A DNA stretch of 64,000 nt from Cyclina sinensis (taxonomy: Eukaryota > Mollusca > Bivalvia > Venerida > Veneridae), in the NCBI GenBank assembly GCA_012932295.1, contig JAAONU010000016.1, forward strand, positions 30,193,290-30,257,289, read 5' to 3'. Shown piece by piece: positions 34,810 through 48,900 of this stretch (the stretch's first letter is position 1; each line of letters opens with the position of its first letter). The notes beneath the pieces are model-generated. The model was not told the origin of the DNA, did no database searches, and was given only the letters and a program-made list of their open reading frames with translations. Made by a program: the position numbers and the translations under genes.

Positions 34810-35309
34810 GGCCGAACTTTTTAAGGCAATGGGGTTGTACAACAGTGTGGCCAAAGCACGTGGTATATGTTGTCATTTTAGGCTGTCGCAAGCAGCATTT
34901 TTTTTAGCCTCGATTCGAAGGAGAAACCTGCTTCAAATGTTTCATTTCTACATTTATTTAAATGAGATATACTGCATGCAAAGCGAAAAATTGTGCCCTA
35001 CTTATAAGTCCTAATGATTCGTTTGTCTGATGTACAGTTTCTCTTAACATGTTCGTAAAATATGTTTGCTATCGCGAAAAGCGCATCTGTTTTCCCGAAT
35101 GTTAGAAAATTCTGTACATCTGACAAAAGAATCATCAGGGCCAGTGTGTAGGGCATAATTTTCCGCTATATAACATTAAAACTGATAAAGAAATGAAATA
35201 TTTACAGCTCTTTTCTCTTCCAAATCGAGGAAAATAAATGCTGCTTGCGACAGCCTAAATGACATCGTTTACCACGTGGTATGGCCACGCCGTACAATGG
35301 ACTTTTCGG
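34810..35309. mobile_element. 500-bp imperfect foldback element
   Basis: The left arm (34810 to about 35045) and the right arm (about 35085 to 35309) are reverse complements with small indels. Matching blocks include GGCTGTCGCAAGCAGCATTT, GTGCCCTAC, CTGATGTACAG and CACGTGGTA. Termini read GCCGAACTTTTT and AAAAGTCGGC-like. No coding capacity; a clear target duplication was not found. Confidence 0.8.
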
Positions 35310-36509
35310 TTTACGTATCTGTTTTAAGAAACAAACTTTGAGGTGACAACATATAGACAATACGTAACACTTTATTAAAAAAAATATTTAGTAGAAAAAT
35401 AGATATGAGAAATGAACAAAGTATTGGCAAGTATTACGTCAGACAAACCATTGTAAAATAACATCAACAAATTATAAAAGTGCAGTGCACTCACAGTATA
35501 CAAAAGAAATGTAAACACAATCCCGATCAACTATTGGAACTTTTAGATTGCATGCATAACATCTATAGAGAAATCTGTCTATTAATTGGATAAATGTGAA
35601 GAGATCAATAAAATACTTTTAGAATCAGAGACTTGGTGTAGCTAGGGATTTATAAAGTCATTTTGTAAAGTTTCATCTGAGAAACAGTTATGCTAGAAGG
35701 TGTGGACGTACACATCCATTAGTAAGGGAGTGGCAGCGACACTGAAGCGTTGCATCATGGGACACTATCACGTCGCATCTTCGGATACATTCGCGCGCGG
35801 AAGTGCGTCACAGTGATTGTTTTGGTGGAAGCATCGAAACAAATAGATCGAAAACTGTTTCGAATTCTGATAGGTTCCTAATGACTTACCAACGAATTAC
35901 TATGGACAATAGCATTTTGTTTAGTGTCACAGAAGTGGTCCAAATAAATAAGCTATGAATGTCACTTACTTGATCATACTGGCGTGACAAGATAGCCAGA
36001 TAAAAGCAACTAAATAATGTTTCTCTTGTACATGGTTACAGGCGATAAAGTGACCATTGGGAATAGATATATGAATGGTAATTTCCTAGAATGGAGTATA
36101 AGGCTTGAGGCTATATCTTCACAACTTTCATTCAAAACCAGATACCTTTGACATTTAACTTACAGTCGCAGCATGAATTGTTGAAAAAAACAACAACAAA
36201 AAAACAAAACAAAAACAAACTAGAACGAAATACAAATGTTACGCAGAAGTGTGAAAAAGACACTTTAGTGAATGTATAACGAATTTTTGCTCTAACATTT
36301 TTGTTTGAATACTCACGTAATAGTATTAGTAATTGTTAATAGCTGTTCAAAATATCATTTCGTATAACCCTTACATATAGAGGAGATATGTTTTTTCCCC
36401 GCATGTTTTCAGTTTCTAAATTAAATGATTTATTTCAAGACCTTTGAGAATATCTAAATTTATGTTATAATTCACATGCTTTGTTAGTGGTGATGTTTTT
36501 CATTACATG
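35310..36509. other. intergenic, one CpG-rich patch
   Basis: No gene. At 35700-35830 the base composition becomes CpG-richer, with TTCGCGCGCGGAAGTGCGTCA (an ETS-like GGAAGTG next to a CRE-like TGCGTCA). This could be a promoter fragment, but no exon could be tied to it. Confidence 0.3.
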
Positions 36510-36510
36510 C

Positions 36511-36612
36511 GGTAATAAGTTGAAGTAAATGTTGACAGTAATAAGTTGAAGTAAATGTTGACAGTAATAAGTTGAAGTAAATGTTGACAGTAATAAGTTG
36601 AAGTAAATGTTG
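36511..36612 (+). repeat. 26-bp minisatellite, four copies
   Basis: TAATAAGTTGAAGTAAATGT plus TGACAG repeats four times almost without change, which suggests a young expansion. Confidence 0.95.
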
Positions 36613-36818
36613 CTGCAAAGAACTCTCGATGCTCATCGATAACGGAAAGAGTAAAAATTGAAGACCAAAACAGAACGCTGAAGTTTTTTAGTTTTGCAAT
36701 TAAAGAGGATGACAGTGCATAAATTCTCGTGTTTTTCGACCTTTAAACGCTGCGTCAAATGTCAAATTAACACGTCGTGAATTAAATATCTGTTGCTTAT
36801 TTATTTGCAAATAGCGCT

Positions 36819-36819
<1 letters not shown>

Positions 36820-36850
<31 letters not shown>

Positions 36851-36852
36851 AT
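36820..36852 (+). repeat. AAAT microsatellite
   Basis: About eight tetranucleotide repeats. Confidence 0.95.
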
Positions 36853-39811
36853 ACATGTAAATAAATATTTCCAAGGATTTCAGTTAAAGTGCTATTTTAA
36901 AAGGCAGTTAAACCAAATTGAAATAAAAATTGTATTTTTTTCCTTGAACAAACATCGTTAAGAACAAACTAGCCAGCACTTGTTTCTACAGAAGTGGGCA
37001 TTGTTCATTTTGATAATTGTTTTCAGATAACGATTACATAGATTTTTAGGGAGTAGTCAGTCAAGTAAGTTCGTACCCGAAATAATGAATAAATTAACAT
37101 AAATTTTGATATAAAAGCGTCTTGCGGTTTTTCAACAATGACTTAATTCTGACATGATGTCTCAAAGGCGCAAAAGTCTGACAGTAGCACACATTTTTGT
37201 GGTTTTCTGTACTTTTTGATCTCGGGTTTTCAATCGTTACAAGGGACTAGTGTGTCAGTGTGCCTGTTGCGGTTGCACGACTTTTTCCTGCATCAGCGAA
37301 CATCAAATGTAATATAATTTGACCAAAGAGATGCGGATTATGTAATTATTGAAGGGACAAGTTCTGGAAGAAAGTGTTAGTCAGCATTTCATGACTAGAT
37401 AAGAACATTTAGTCGTAAAGGACCTTTTTGTACACCATTTGATATAATCTAAACCAACAGTGACAGCAACAAAAAAAAACATGCATTTAAGAATATGTAA
37501 GATACTGAAAAAAAACGTGTTCTTATTTAATACAGTGTAGAATCATATAAAGAGCTCATATGGGATAAATGGAATAATATGGTTTAGTTACAGATATCTT
37601 GATTTTCATGCCTGTGCATATAAGGCGCAGAAATTATTACTGTTGCAATACTCTTGTGAATTTTCTTTCAAATAATTTCGTCATTTTATTGTACTTGTCT
37701 TGCAGCAATTTGAACTAAGGCTGAAAATATAAGCAGAAAGTTTGCAATGGCAATGACCTTTGACAAAAAGTCAGATCATATGGGTTTATATGGAAGAGCA
37801 AAATGCTGCAGTTAAATACTCTCTTTTATAATGTTGAAAATCTGCAAAGCATTAAAATGCAAAAAAAAATCAACAACAAACAACAGCAACAACAACAACA
37901 ACAAAAAACAACAACAACAAAAACCTGGCTCCAAAATACGTTATATAATATATATGATGTACTAAAGGTTAATGGGATATAAGAACACCAAGGTCATTTA
38001 CACTGAAGTTTTGTATACTAGCATAGGTACACACGAACAGCATTGATTAATGTAGACATGTCACGATAAAAATATTAACAAAGACCATAACTTCGAGGCC
38101 TGACGGACATGCCTGTTTCAGAACAAGGATATGCAGTGATCTTTCGACTGGCCAATTAGCATAAAATGACGGTTTTGATTCATTCAGATAGACAATTATG
38201 TAAATATATTCATTTCTATAGAGATCCCTATCCTTTTACAAGTGAAATTACAGGATTGCCGAGTATTATCATACATCATCATTAACCGATTTAATTGGCG
38301 TGTAATTTTCAAATGACGTTTCTATGATCTAAATAATTCTTTCAGAAATTTTAAATGGATAATAGTTTCTTCATTTGAACTTTGTGTGTGAGTTCGGCAA
38401 ATGTAGTTTGCTGAAATCTGAAGAACAGTCTGGATATCTTGAATGGAAACACGATTTTGCGTGATTCGCACGACATTTTAAGATACAAGTGACTAAAACG
38501 TAGACAAAATTCGCTCCGGTTCGGAAGTCCCGGATTTGAATTGTAGCGCAGTACGAGAAAAATAAACAAAAGTCAACCAAATGACTGATTGGGTACCAGT
38601 AATGACTGTTACAGACTATTTTCTGAAGCGATTAATTCCGTTTAGGAGGGTGTCTCGAGAGCAGCAAGAATGAGATCTAAAAACATTACATACAATATTA
38701 AACAAATTACAAAACCATGAAATATTATTGTAGTTCTTTATTTTTCAGATTCAGAAGTGTATTTTGTATATCAAACTGCTTATTCATTCAACAGTTTAAT
38801 GAAATTTCGAACATCTCTTCCGTTAAAGACTGTTAAGGAATTTAAAACCTTTTTTGTCATTCACCAGTTCAGTGAAATTTGCTGCCTTTGTTTCAGATCT
38901 CAGACATATTCTAAAGAGTTTGATAGTTGGCCACATTCTGCATGCCCCCACCCCCCTTCTTCATCACATCACCAACATCATCTCAACAAGCAGCATCATC
39001 GTCATCATCATCGTCATCATACAGCAACTGTAATCATAAAAAATAATCTTGACATCCAAACAAAAACATGGCATGTGAACACTTACACCATTGTAGGCCG
39101 TGAATCGAGCTGTTCATATCATCACAGCTATGATAACGGAAATATTTGTTCACATGTTGTCAGAATGTTGTACAAAAGTGAAAGCTTACTTCCTTTTTAA
39201 AATACATTAACGCTGTAGAAACAAGGTTAGTCGGACAAACGACGGGATGTACTGACGTTTATGTCTATTTTATTCATCTCAAACGTTTGCAAAGCGGAAC
39301 CAGGAAGACTGGCTTTATTTGAAAAGATCTGTGTATGTGATATATATATATATATTCGAGTCTTATATTGTACAATTTATCACTTGACTAGTAATCTATG
39401 AGGAAATAATCATTGCAGGTTAAACATTTAACCTGTTAACCTCGTAACACAGTTTTATTAAAACTGGTGGCATATTAAAACTGTCTCGCCTTAAAAGATC
39501 ACCTGAGCACAGTTTGCTTAAAGGGAACCAATTCGTTTGTCCTTCCTCATGCGTTGAGTGTAAATAAAACGCAAACACACTTTTGACATGACATACTGAT
39601 CTACTTTCATGTTTTATATTGTAGAGGGTCTAGTTTTCAGTAATTATAATAATATTCGTTGTAATCTGTTGAATAATAAATTCTAGGTTACCAAAATAAG
39701 AAGTATTTTACCGTCAAATTTGGATACTAACATGGAATCGTTCTACTTTTTGAGAATTGATTGAGATTGAAAAAAATGCGATATGACCAAAATTCTAGTT
39801 TTTTTATTAGT
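36853..39811. other. intergenic; CAA, CAT and TA microsatellites
   Basis: It holds CAA-rich sequence at 37870-37922, CAT/CAC-rich sequence at 38955-39020 and a TA run at about 39339-39356. A 147-codon frame at 38757-39200 spans the CAT tract (His-rich) and has no recognisable domain. Confidence 0.4.
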
Positions 39812-40441
39812 GCACATGTACTTCCGTTATATCAGATACATTGTTTACTTGCTTAAAGGACAAATCGATGTTTTTACATGTACTTCCGTAATATCAAATA
39901 CATTATTTACTTGCTTAAAGGACAAATCGATTTTTTACATGCACTTCGTAATATCAGATACATTCTTTACTTGCTTAAAGGACCAATCTGTGTTTTTGCA
40001 TGCACTTCCGTCATAGCAGATACATTATTTACTTGCTTAAAGGGAACCAATCGATGTTTTTACATGCACTTCCGTAATATCAGATACATTATTTACTTGC
40101 TTAAAGGACCAATCGATTATTTTACATGTACTTCCGTAATATTAGATACATTATTTACTTGCTTAAAGGACCAATCGATGTTTTTACATGCACTTTCGTA
40201 ATATCAGATACATTATTTACTTGCTTAAAGGACCAGTCGATGTTTTTACATGTACTTCCGTCATATCAGATACATTATTTACTTGCTTAAAAAACCAATC
40301 GATGTTTTTACATGCACTTTCGTAATATCAGATACATTATTTACTTGCTTAAAGGACCAATCGATGTTTTTACATGTACTTCCGTTATATCAGATACATT
40401 ATTTACTTGCTTAAAGGACCAATCTATTTTTTTTCATGGAC
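39812..40441 (+). repeat. 60-bp minisatellite, about ten copies
   Basis: The unit contains ACATGTACTTCCGTAATATC, AGATACATTATTTACTTGC and TTAAAGGACCAATCGATG. Ten copies of TTGCTTAAA are spaced about 58-62 bases apart. Frames such as CTSVISDTLFTCLKDQS are translations of the unit and shift with its indels. Confidence 0.92.
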
Positions 40442-41254
40442 TAGACATAAGGTCAATTTTGAGTACGCTTCCTTCTTTTAAATTCTATGCTCAAGTGCAG
40501 AAAGTTTGTAAATATAATACATGTAAGAACCACGCAGAATCTGTTTGCACTGGGGCATCAAATCATTGGATAATTGTCTGTTTTTTATTTTAAGCCGTCT
40601 TGAAATGTTTAACTTTGGAATGGCACTTACTTTTTGAAAGACAAATTTTTATGCAAACAAAACGTTTAATGTAACTTATTTTGTAGTCAAACTTATCAAT
40701 AAACCTTGCTATACGTGCTTACGTACATCCTGTCTAGAAGGTAAAAACGAGTCGAAGCCCCACTTCCTAAAGTATCTTGGTGAAAAAATAAGATATTGAA
40801 AAAGGGTTCATTCATATGCCAGGAAAAAATGCTACAAGCAAAGCTAAAGCACAGATGTGCGCATCTTTTATGTATGCGTGAAACCGGTGTACGTAATATT
40901 CGCTTAGTGTGAAGAATACTTTCGATGTGAATCTTACTTCACAAAGCCTACGAAAGATGTATCTCAAAAACACAATATTCTTTATTAGTTATGGCGCATT
41001 AACTGTAATTCATGTTAACATTCTTATAACATAAGTCGTACCAACAAATTTAAGTCTTAAATAGAAACATATATCAAATATAGACGCCCGAAATATCTTC
41101 CGAATTAAATTTGCGTCAAACATGCGAATCATTTCCGTGTTTAAATCAGTTTATAGTCGAGACACGCGGCTGCGATGTATGTGATTAAAAAAGAACGGAC
41201 TTTTTTTTCAATGTTGATTTATAGCTAGGTGTAATCTGAACTCAAGTGACTTTA
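40442..41254. other. intergenic
   Basis: No gene or element recognised. Confidence 0.4.
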
Positions 41255-42753
41255 AGTTCACCTGAAGAGAAGTGCTCAAAGCTGAGCTTTTGTTGTAGGT
41301 GGGTTGTCCGGCTGTTCAACAATATCAGACTTGATCAGACTTCACAGAAATGTTCTTTTCATGAAGTTCTACCAAAATATTTCAAAGAATTCAATTCTCT
41401 GGTTGCAACTTGAGTACAACCACTAGGCACAGAGCTTTAAGATTTGGTATCAAGTATCCTCTAGTGAACCTCTACAACCTCTACCAAAATTATAAATATT
41501 TTGTCCATTGGGTCAAAATTGGCCCCGCCCGGGGGTCACTTGATTTACATTGAGATATATAGAAATTCTTATCTGGACCCGGATGACCTAGAGTCTGAAT
41601 TCAAATTATGTTCTTAAGGGTCAACATCTGTCCCGCCCCGGGGGTCCCATAAGTGTAAAATAGAAAATCTTTGAAAATCTTTTTATCTGAAACAATATGC
41701 CTTGCCCCACAGATATCTGGCGTTATAGCATTGTATAGGTAACCTTTACAAAAGTTTGAAATTTAAAATTATTTTTCTAAGGTTAAAATTAACCCTGTCA
41801 GGGAATCACCTGATTTACATTGAGTTTTAACAGGAAAACAGAAATTCTTAACTGAAACAACTAGACCCAGAGCGCTGAGATTTAGTGAGTGAACCTTTTC
41901 CAAAGTTGTTAAAAATTTGTCCCTGGGTTAAAATTAGCCCTGTCCCAAGGGTTTTATTTATATAAAATACAAATCTTTGAAAAAAAATCTTGTCAGAAAT
42001 TTTAGATATTTGGTATGTAGCGTTGTTTAGTTGACTTCTACAAAGGCTGTTCACATTATCACATCAGTTAAAATTTACCCCGCCAGGTGGGATGGGGTCT
42101 ACCTAATTAATGTATGGACATTTACAAAAACAATTAATTCCCTTAGATAAATTTTTAATGAATCTGTATGAATACATGTACAACTTATTCCTTGATGTTT
42201 ATGTGACCTCGACTTTTATCCTGTCCTTCTGTACTACTGTAATTTTAACCCTGACCTTTGCCGACAATTGACTTGACCTACTGACCTACTTTCTTGTTTT
42301 AGCAGTTTGAAATTTGAACAAAACTGATAATTTTGCATGTTTATTTCAACATTGATTTTAGCCGACATAAACCTTAACCTTCTAACCTACTTCGCAGTTT
42401 TAAATTTGAACAAAACTGATAATTTTGCATGTAGGTTTCAACTTGATCTTAGCCGACATTGACCTTGGCCAAATGACCTCTTTTGTTTTTGCATATACAG
42501 TGGTAAAATTTGAACCAAACTTATAAATTTCAACGCGGATTTCAACTTTGTCCTTAGCCGACATTGACCTTGTACTACTGACCTACTTACAGTTTTTGAA
42601 ACCGTGTCTTTGAAATTAGGACCAGATGTGCAATTTTGCATGTAGATTTCAACTTCAGTTTAAGGTAAACTAACCTTGATTCCTCTATTGACCTAGCTGT
42701 TTTAACTGGTGGTACTCAGGTGAGCGATATAAAACCACCACGGTCCTTTTGTC
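41255..42753 (+). mobile_element. family A-like element with inverted ends
   Basis: The left end AGTTCACCTG and a GAAGTGCTCAAAGCTGAGC hairpin are followed by irregular units around GGTCAAAATTGGCCCCGCC at 41513, about 41620, 41780, 41935 and 42067, then by units rich in TTGACCT-like motifs. The right end is CAGGTGAGCGATATAAAACC with an ACCACCACGGT hairpin and CTTTTGTC. It shares its ends with the 10.2-kb element, but the interior is a different subfamily. Non-coding. Confidence 0.7.
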
Positions 42754-42888
42754 TATATAAACAGTATATGATAGTTGTCCATAGTTAAATATGATCAGCC
42801 TAAAACGTGTGGCGCGTGTAATTTTTTAATGGTATACAAAAAGAATATACAGAATAAAAACGTTTTATCATTAATCCTAATATAATAT

Positions 42889-43140
42889 CAATAGTAGGAT
42901 ACTACGTCATCGTGCACCTGTTTTATGCTCTCTCGCGGACCATTTTTTGTCAACAATCCGTCGCTTGAAAGGTAAAATGGTCTTTTTCAGTGAGAAATCT
43001 ATAGAGTTGCAAAACATGTTGTGAACCGAAGATTGGCTGGATTTCTTATTGAAAAAGACCATTTTACCTTTGAAGCGACGGGTTGTTGATCCGCGAAAGA
43101 GGATAAAACAGGTGCGCGATGACGTAGTATCCTACTATTG
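42889..43140. mobile_element. 252-bp foldback MITE with AATAT duplication
   Basis: Two arms of about 110 bases (CAATAGTAGGATACTACGTC at the left, its inverse at the right) flank a short unpaired centre. AATAT sits directly outside both ends, consistent with a 5-bp target duplication. The arms differ at about ten positions. No coding capacity. Confidence 0.88.
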
Positions 43141-45963
43141 AATATGACCACTGCTTATTTCTGTATGGTACACACATGTCATTTAACGGCAAACAAAAAG
43201 TGCTCATATACTGCTTGCTACAAATTAGTTGTTGGTTTTTAATCCGATTTTCAATTTTTGTTATATAGTTGATCTATTTATCTGATCTAGTAGACGTGTT
43301 ACTTTTTTAATACATTTTAAAATCTTAACGGAACTATTTTCTTGGCGGATGTTTTGCAACAGCGTCTGTTCAGATTAGCTGCGGAGGCCCCCATTTCTTG
43401 ACAGATTTTTATTTAATGTAGCAAAAGCTTACATGCCATTTTTAACCAAACCAGAGCCGTAATTGTTTTATTTTAGCCTTTGAGCGAATATTTCATATAG
43501 CAAAGACACAATGAAGCATATACATGTAAATTGATAACTCGAGAACAAACATTTGACTTAATAATACATTTCTCCTAATTTGTGTAATCCTGTCGTAACG
43601 TAATTCGTTTCTTTGTGTGAAAACAAATGAGATGCCAGGAAGATGTCTCTAAACTACTGCTTAGATCTAATCACAATTGTGTAATTATTTTCTTGTTAAT
43701 GACAGTAGGCCAGATATTTGCAATTAAAGGCCATATAATTGATTAATATGCTATGAAATTCCAACCTTCTGAAACGAAATGACCATCTACAACGTATGAG
43801 TAAAGAGATCTGCACTGTAAACAGGATGGCTCTTTGCAATTTCTATACGGTTTTGTCTATCGTTCTTTCTCAAACGTCAAAGGCAGTCCGTAAATCTAAA
43901 AAAATGGTTTTTATAATTCTGCTCATTTTCTGTGCATCTAAGCAAAATTAGTAATTTTAAGGAGTGGAACCAACTTCCATTGACCCTTTGTTGCAGCCGA
44001 ACATTTGAAACCGCAAATACGTCAACTTGCCAGCTAATTTGCCAGACCTGATACTTAATATTGTTATTTGGAAAAGCCACAAAGTTCGGTTTATGTCACA
44101 AAGAAACTTTCTCCAGCCGTTTGTGGTTTTTTAATCATTGAATCTGCGCATGAAGTATTAGATTAAAGTTTTTGATAAAGGAAATGTCCATTAATTCTTG
44201 ATAGGGTCTTAGAAATAGCATTTATTTGTTGTAATTAATTACACATGTCAGATAAACGTTTGGTGTGGTAAAGGCCTTCACACAGCAAAAAGCATTTTTT
44301 TTGCATAATTATTTAACTTAATTTGACTACAAGTCAAGATAAATGACCAACGCGTTGACGAAACTGAAACCTCGTTACTTTTGCTTACAGAAGAGGCTGT
44401 ATTGAATTTTTGATTATCTATATGATTCATGACAGTCAAGATAGAGCTTAAAACTTATTTATTTCTTATACAAGATCTCTGTAAAAGAGAACATGGTCTT
44501 TGTGTTAGGTGCTTTGCTTTTCTGTAGAAAGAATGCTGGCTGGGTGCCTTTTTAAACAAGTGTTGTTCTTCGATTATGAAATGTCATAAGAGCAACAGCA
44601 AATCGGGACACACACCAATACACCAAAACTTGTGCAAAACCTTAACACAGGCAATTTATTTGTTAAATCAGTCAAAAATAGCAAAAAGTCAACAAATCGG
44701 CTGACTTTGAATCCCGTCTTTGAAATTACAAAAAAAAAACAACAACAAAAAAACAACATTAACGTTAATTTATGTTCCTGTCGGAAATGCAGTGTGGCAG
44801 AAAAGACCACAATATTTCACTTGTTCAGCATTAAATGCAGTGTACACGCGTTAACACACGTAAGTTTGTGTTCTTAAAGACTATTTCTGTGCTTGTTTCC
44901 TGTTCATTTCATTGTTTTGTTGTTGCATTTGCATACGTCCTTTTTCTGAGAATGCATTTAATGTATTATCTTATTGTTAAATATTGCTCTTCTTGTCAAA
45001 TCTTACATTATTGTAATTGTTGTCGGCAAAGTTAAATAATACATTTGAATCATGTGGAAATGTGACGTCATATCCGGTTTGAGATTGCAAAACTAATTTT
45101 TATTTTCGTATTTTCATATCTCAGGTAAATGCTTGTGTTGTGTTTCTCAGCATCTGAGTTAGTGATTTGAAGGCATCATTATCCATATACTGTATTATGC
45201 TAAGATACCTTCTGCCGCGCTTGCATACACAGGGCGAAGAGTGACCTTTTGGGTCTGATTCTTAAAATTGTCAGGTAGTAAACAGAAAGTTGAATCATGA
45301 AAATATTTCTTTTTCTTGAGTGCTCCTTGCACACAGTATATAAATTTCGAAATAAAAATAAAATGGAAAAAAATCGTTCTCCATATCGATGCCCAAGAAT
45401 GCACTACAATTAAGGTCCACAGGACAGATAGTTCACTTCATCCCCTAATTTAAGCATAACCTCAGGTGTAAGAAGAATGCTGCGTTACTTTCTGTACCGT
45501 GCCCGATTTTCAAACTGTTATATTTGTCTACATCGATTATCAGATGGTAATGATATATGTATCAATTTAAAGCCACATGTCAAAAATGACATTTTCCAAA
45601 ATGAGTCCTGAACTAAAAACGTTGTTGAATGTTTGAATGTTCCAGAAAAAAAGAAAGTAGTGAAACTAGGTCAGAAAGCTTTATTGTACTTGTGAAAAAT
45701 TGGGGTACAGACATAAATTGTAGAAAGATTTGCATTGGAGACTCTCTGTACTGACTTAGTGAAGCATAACGTATTTTTTCGGTCATACAGTTCATTTTCT
45801 TTACTTTTTGGCATGCGTTTTTATGTAGATGAAGATATTAAAGTATTAAGCGTTTCTTTCTTGCTAAAGTTTCTTTTCTTTCTAAAGATGTCTTTTGGTG
45901 CCCTATATACACATGCAACCTTACCCACCTGCTCCTTTTCTTAATGAAAATGCCCTGTAATAA
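43141..45963. other. intergenic
   Basis: No gene recognised. A TGACGTCA lies at 45062-45069 and an A/CAAC-rich tract at 44728-44760. Confidence 0.4.
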
Positions 45964-48900
45964 GTGATAGAAGAACATACTAGCTGATAAACTTATTTAA
46001 ATGATAGAACTAGCATGCTAGCTTATAAATTTATAAATGATAGAACTATCATACTAGTTTATAAATTTTTAAATGATAGAACTAGAATACTGGGCTTATA
46101 AACTTATAAATGATAGAACCAGCATACTAGCTTATAAACTTATAACTGATAGAACTAGAATACTGGCATATAAATTTATAAATGATAGGACCAGCATACT
46201 AGCTTATAAATTAATATCAATGATAGAACTAGCATACTAGCTTATAAAGTTATAAATAATAGAACTAGAATACTGGCTTATAAACTTATAAATGATAGAA
46301 CCAGCATACTAGCTTATAACCTTATATAAATGATAGAACTAGCATACTAGCTTATAAACTTATATAAATGATAGAACCAGCATACTAGCTTATAAACATA
46401 TATAAATGATAGAACTAGCATACTAGCTTATAAACTTATATAAATGATAGAACCAGCATACTAGCTTATAAACATATATAAATGATAGAACTAGAATACG
46501 AGCTTATAAACTTATAAATGATAGAACCAGCGTACTAGCTTATAAACTTATAAATGATAGAACTAGAATACGAGCTTTTAAACTTATAAATGATAGAACC
46601 AGCGTACTAGCTTATAAACTTATAAATGATAGAACCAGCATACTGGCTTAAAAATTTATAAATGATAAAACTGGAATACTGGCTTAAAAATTTATAAATG
46701 ATAAAACTGGAATACTGGCTTATAAACTTATAAATGATAGAACTAGCATACTAGCTTATAAACTTATAAATGGTAGAACTAGAATACTAGCTTATAAACT
46801 TATAAATGATATAACCAGCATGCTAGCTTATAACTTTATAAATGATAGAACTAGAATACTGGCTTATAAACTTATAAATGATAGAACCAGCATACTAACT
46901 TATAAACTTATAAATGATAGAACTAGAATGCTGGCTTATAAACTTATAAATGATAGAACTACTATACTGGCTTGTAAACTTATAAATAATAGAACTAGCA
47001 TACTAGCTTATAAACCTATAAATGATAGAACTAGCATACTAGCCTTTAAACTTATAAATGATAGAACCAGCATACTAGCTTATATACTTATAAATGATAG
47101 AACTAGCATACTAGCTTATAAATTTTTAAATGATAGAACTAGAATACTAGCTTATAAACTTATAAAATGATAGAAATAGCATACTAGCTTATAAACTTAT
47201 AAATGGTAGAACTAGAATACTAGCTTATAAACTTATAAATAATAGAACCAGCATGCTAGCTTATAACTTTATAAATGATAGAACTAGAATACTAGCTTAT
47301 AAACTTATAAATGATAGAACCAGCGTACTAGCTTATAAACTTATAAATGATAGAACTAGCATACTAGCTTATAAACTTATAAATAAGTTTAATAAATGAT
47401 AGAACCAGCATACTGGCTTAAAAATTTATAAATGATAAAACTGGAATACTGGCTTATAAACTTATAAATGATAGAACTAGCAGACTAGCTTATAAACTTA
47501 TAAATGGTAGAACTAGAATACTAGCTTATAAACTTATAAATGATAGAACCAGCATGCTAGCTTATAACTTTATAAATGATAGAACTTGAATACTGGCTTA
47601 TAAACTTATAAATGATAGAACCAGCATACTAACTTATAAACTTATAACTGATAGAACTAGAATACTGGCATATAAATTTATAAATGATAGGACCAGCATA
47701 CTAGCTTATAAATTAATATCAATGATAGAACTAGCATACTAGCTTATAAAGTTATAAATAATAGAACTAGAATACTGGCTTATAAACTTATAAATGATAG
47801 AACCAGCATACTAGCTTATAACCTTATATAAATGATAGAACTAGCATACTAGCTTATAAACTTATATAAATGATAGAACCAGCATACTAGCTTATAAAAA
47901 TATATAAATGATAGAACTAGCATACTAGCTTATAAACTTATATAAATGATAGAACCAGCATACTAGCTTATAAACATATATAAATGATAGAACTAGAATA
48001 CGAGCTTATAAACTTATAAATGATAGAACCAGCATACTAGCTTATAAACTTATAACTGATAGAACTAGAATACTGGCATATAAATTTATAAATGATAGGA
48101 CCAGCATACTAGCTTATAAATTAATATCAATGATAGAACTAGCATACTAGCTTATAAAGTTATAAATAATAGAACTAGAATACTGGCTTATAAACTTATA
48201 AATGATAGAACCAGCATACTAGCTTATAACCTTATATAAATGATAGAACTAGCATACTAGCTTATAAACTTATATAAATGATAGAACCAGCATACTAGCT
48301 TATAAACATATATAAATGATAGAACTAGCATACTAGCTTATAAACTTATATAAATGATAGAACCAGCATACTAGCTTATAAACATATATAAATGATAGAA
48401 CTAGAATACGAGCTTATAAACTTTAAATGATAGAACCAGCGTACTAGCTTATAAACTTATAAATGATAAAACTAGAATACGAGCTTTTAAACTTATAAAT
48501 GATAGAACCAGCGTACTAGCTTATAAACTTATAAATGATAGAACCAGCATACTGGCTTAAAAATTTATAAATGATAAAACTGGAATACTGGCTTAAAAAT
48601 TTATAAATGATAAAACTGGAATACTGGCTTATAAACTTATAAATGATAGAACTAGCATACTAGCTTATAAACTTATAAATGGTAGAACTAGAATACTAGC
48701 TTATAAACTTATAAATGATATAACCAGCATGCTAGCTTATAACTTTATAAATGATAGAACTAGAATACTGGCTTATAAACTTATAAATGATAGAACCAGC
48801 ATACTAACTTATAAACTTATAAATGATAGAACTAGAATGCTGGCTTATAAACTTATAAATGATAGAACTACTATACTGGCTTGTAAACTTATAAATAATA

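Noticed and set aside
38757..39200. 147-codon His-rich frame
   Set aside because: The His-rich core is a CAT/CAC microsatellite and the flanks show no domain.
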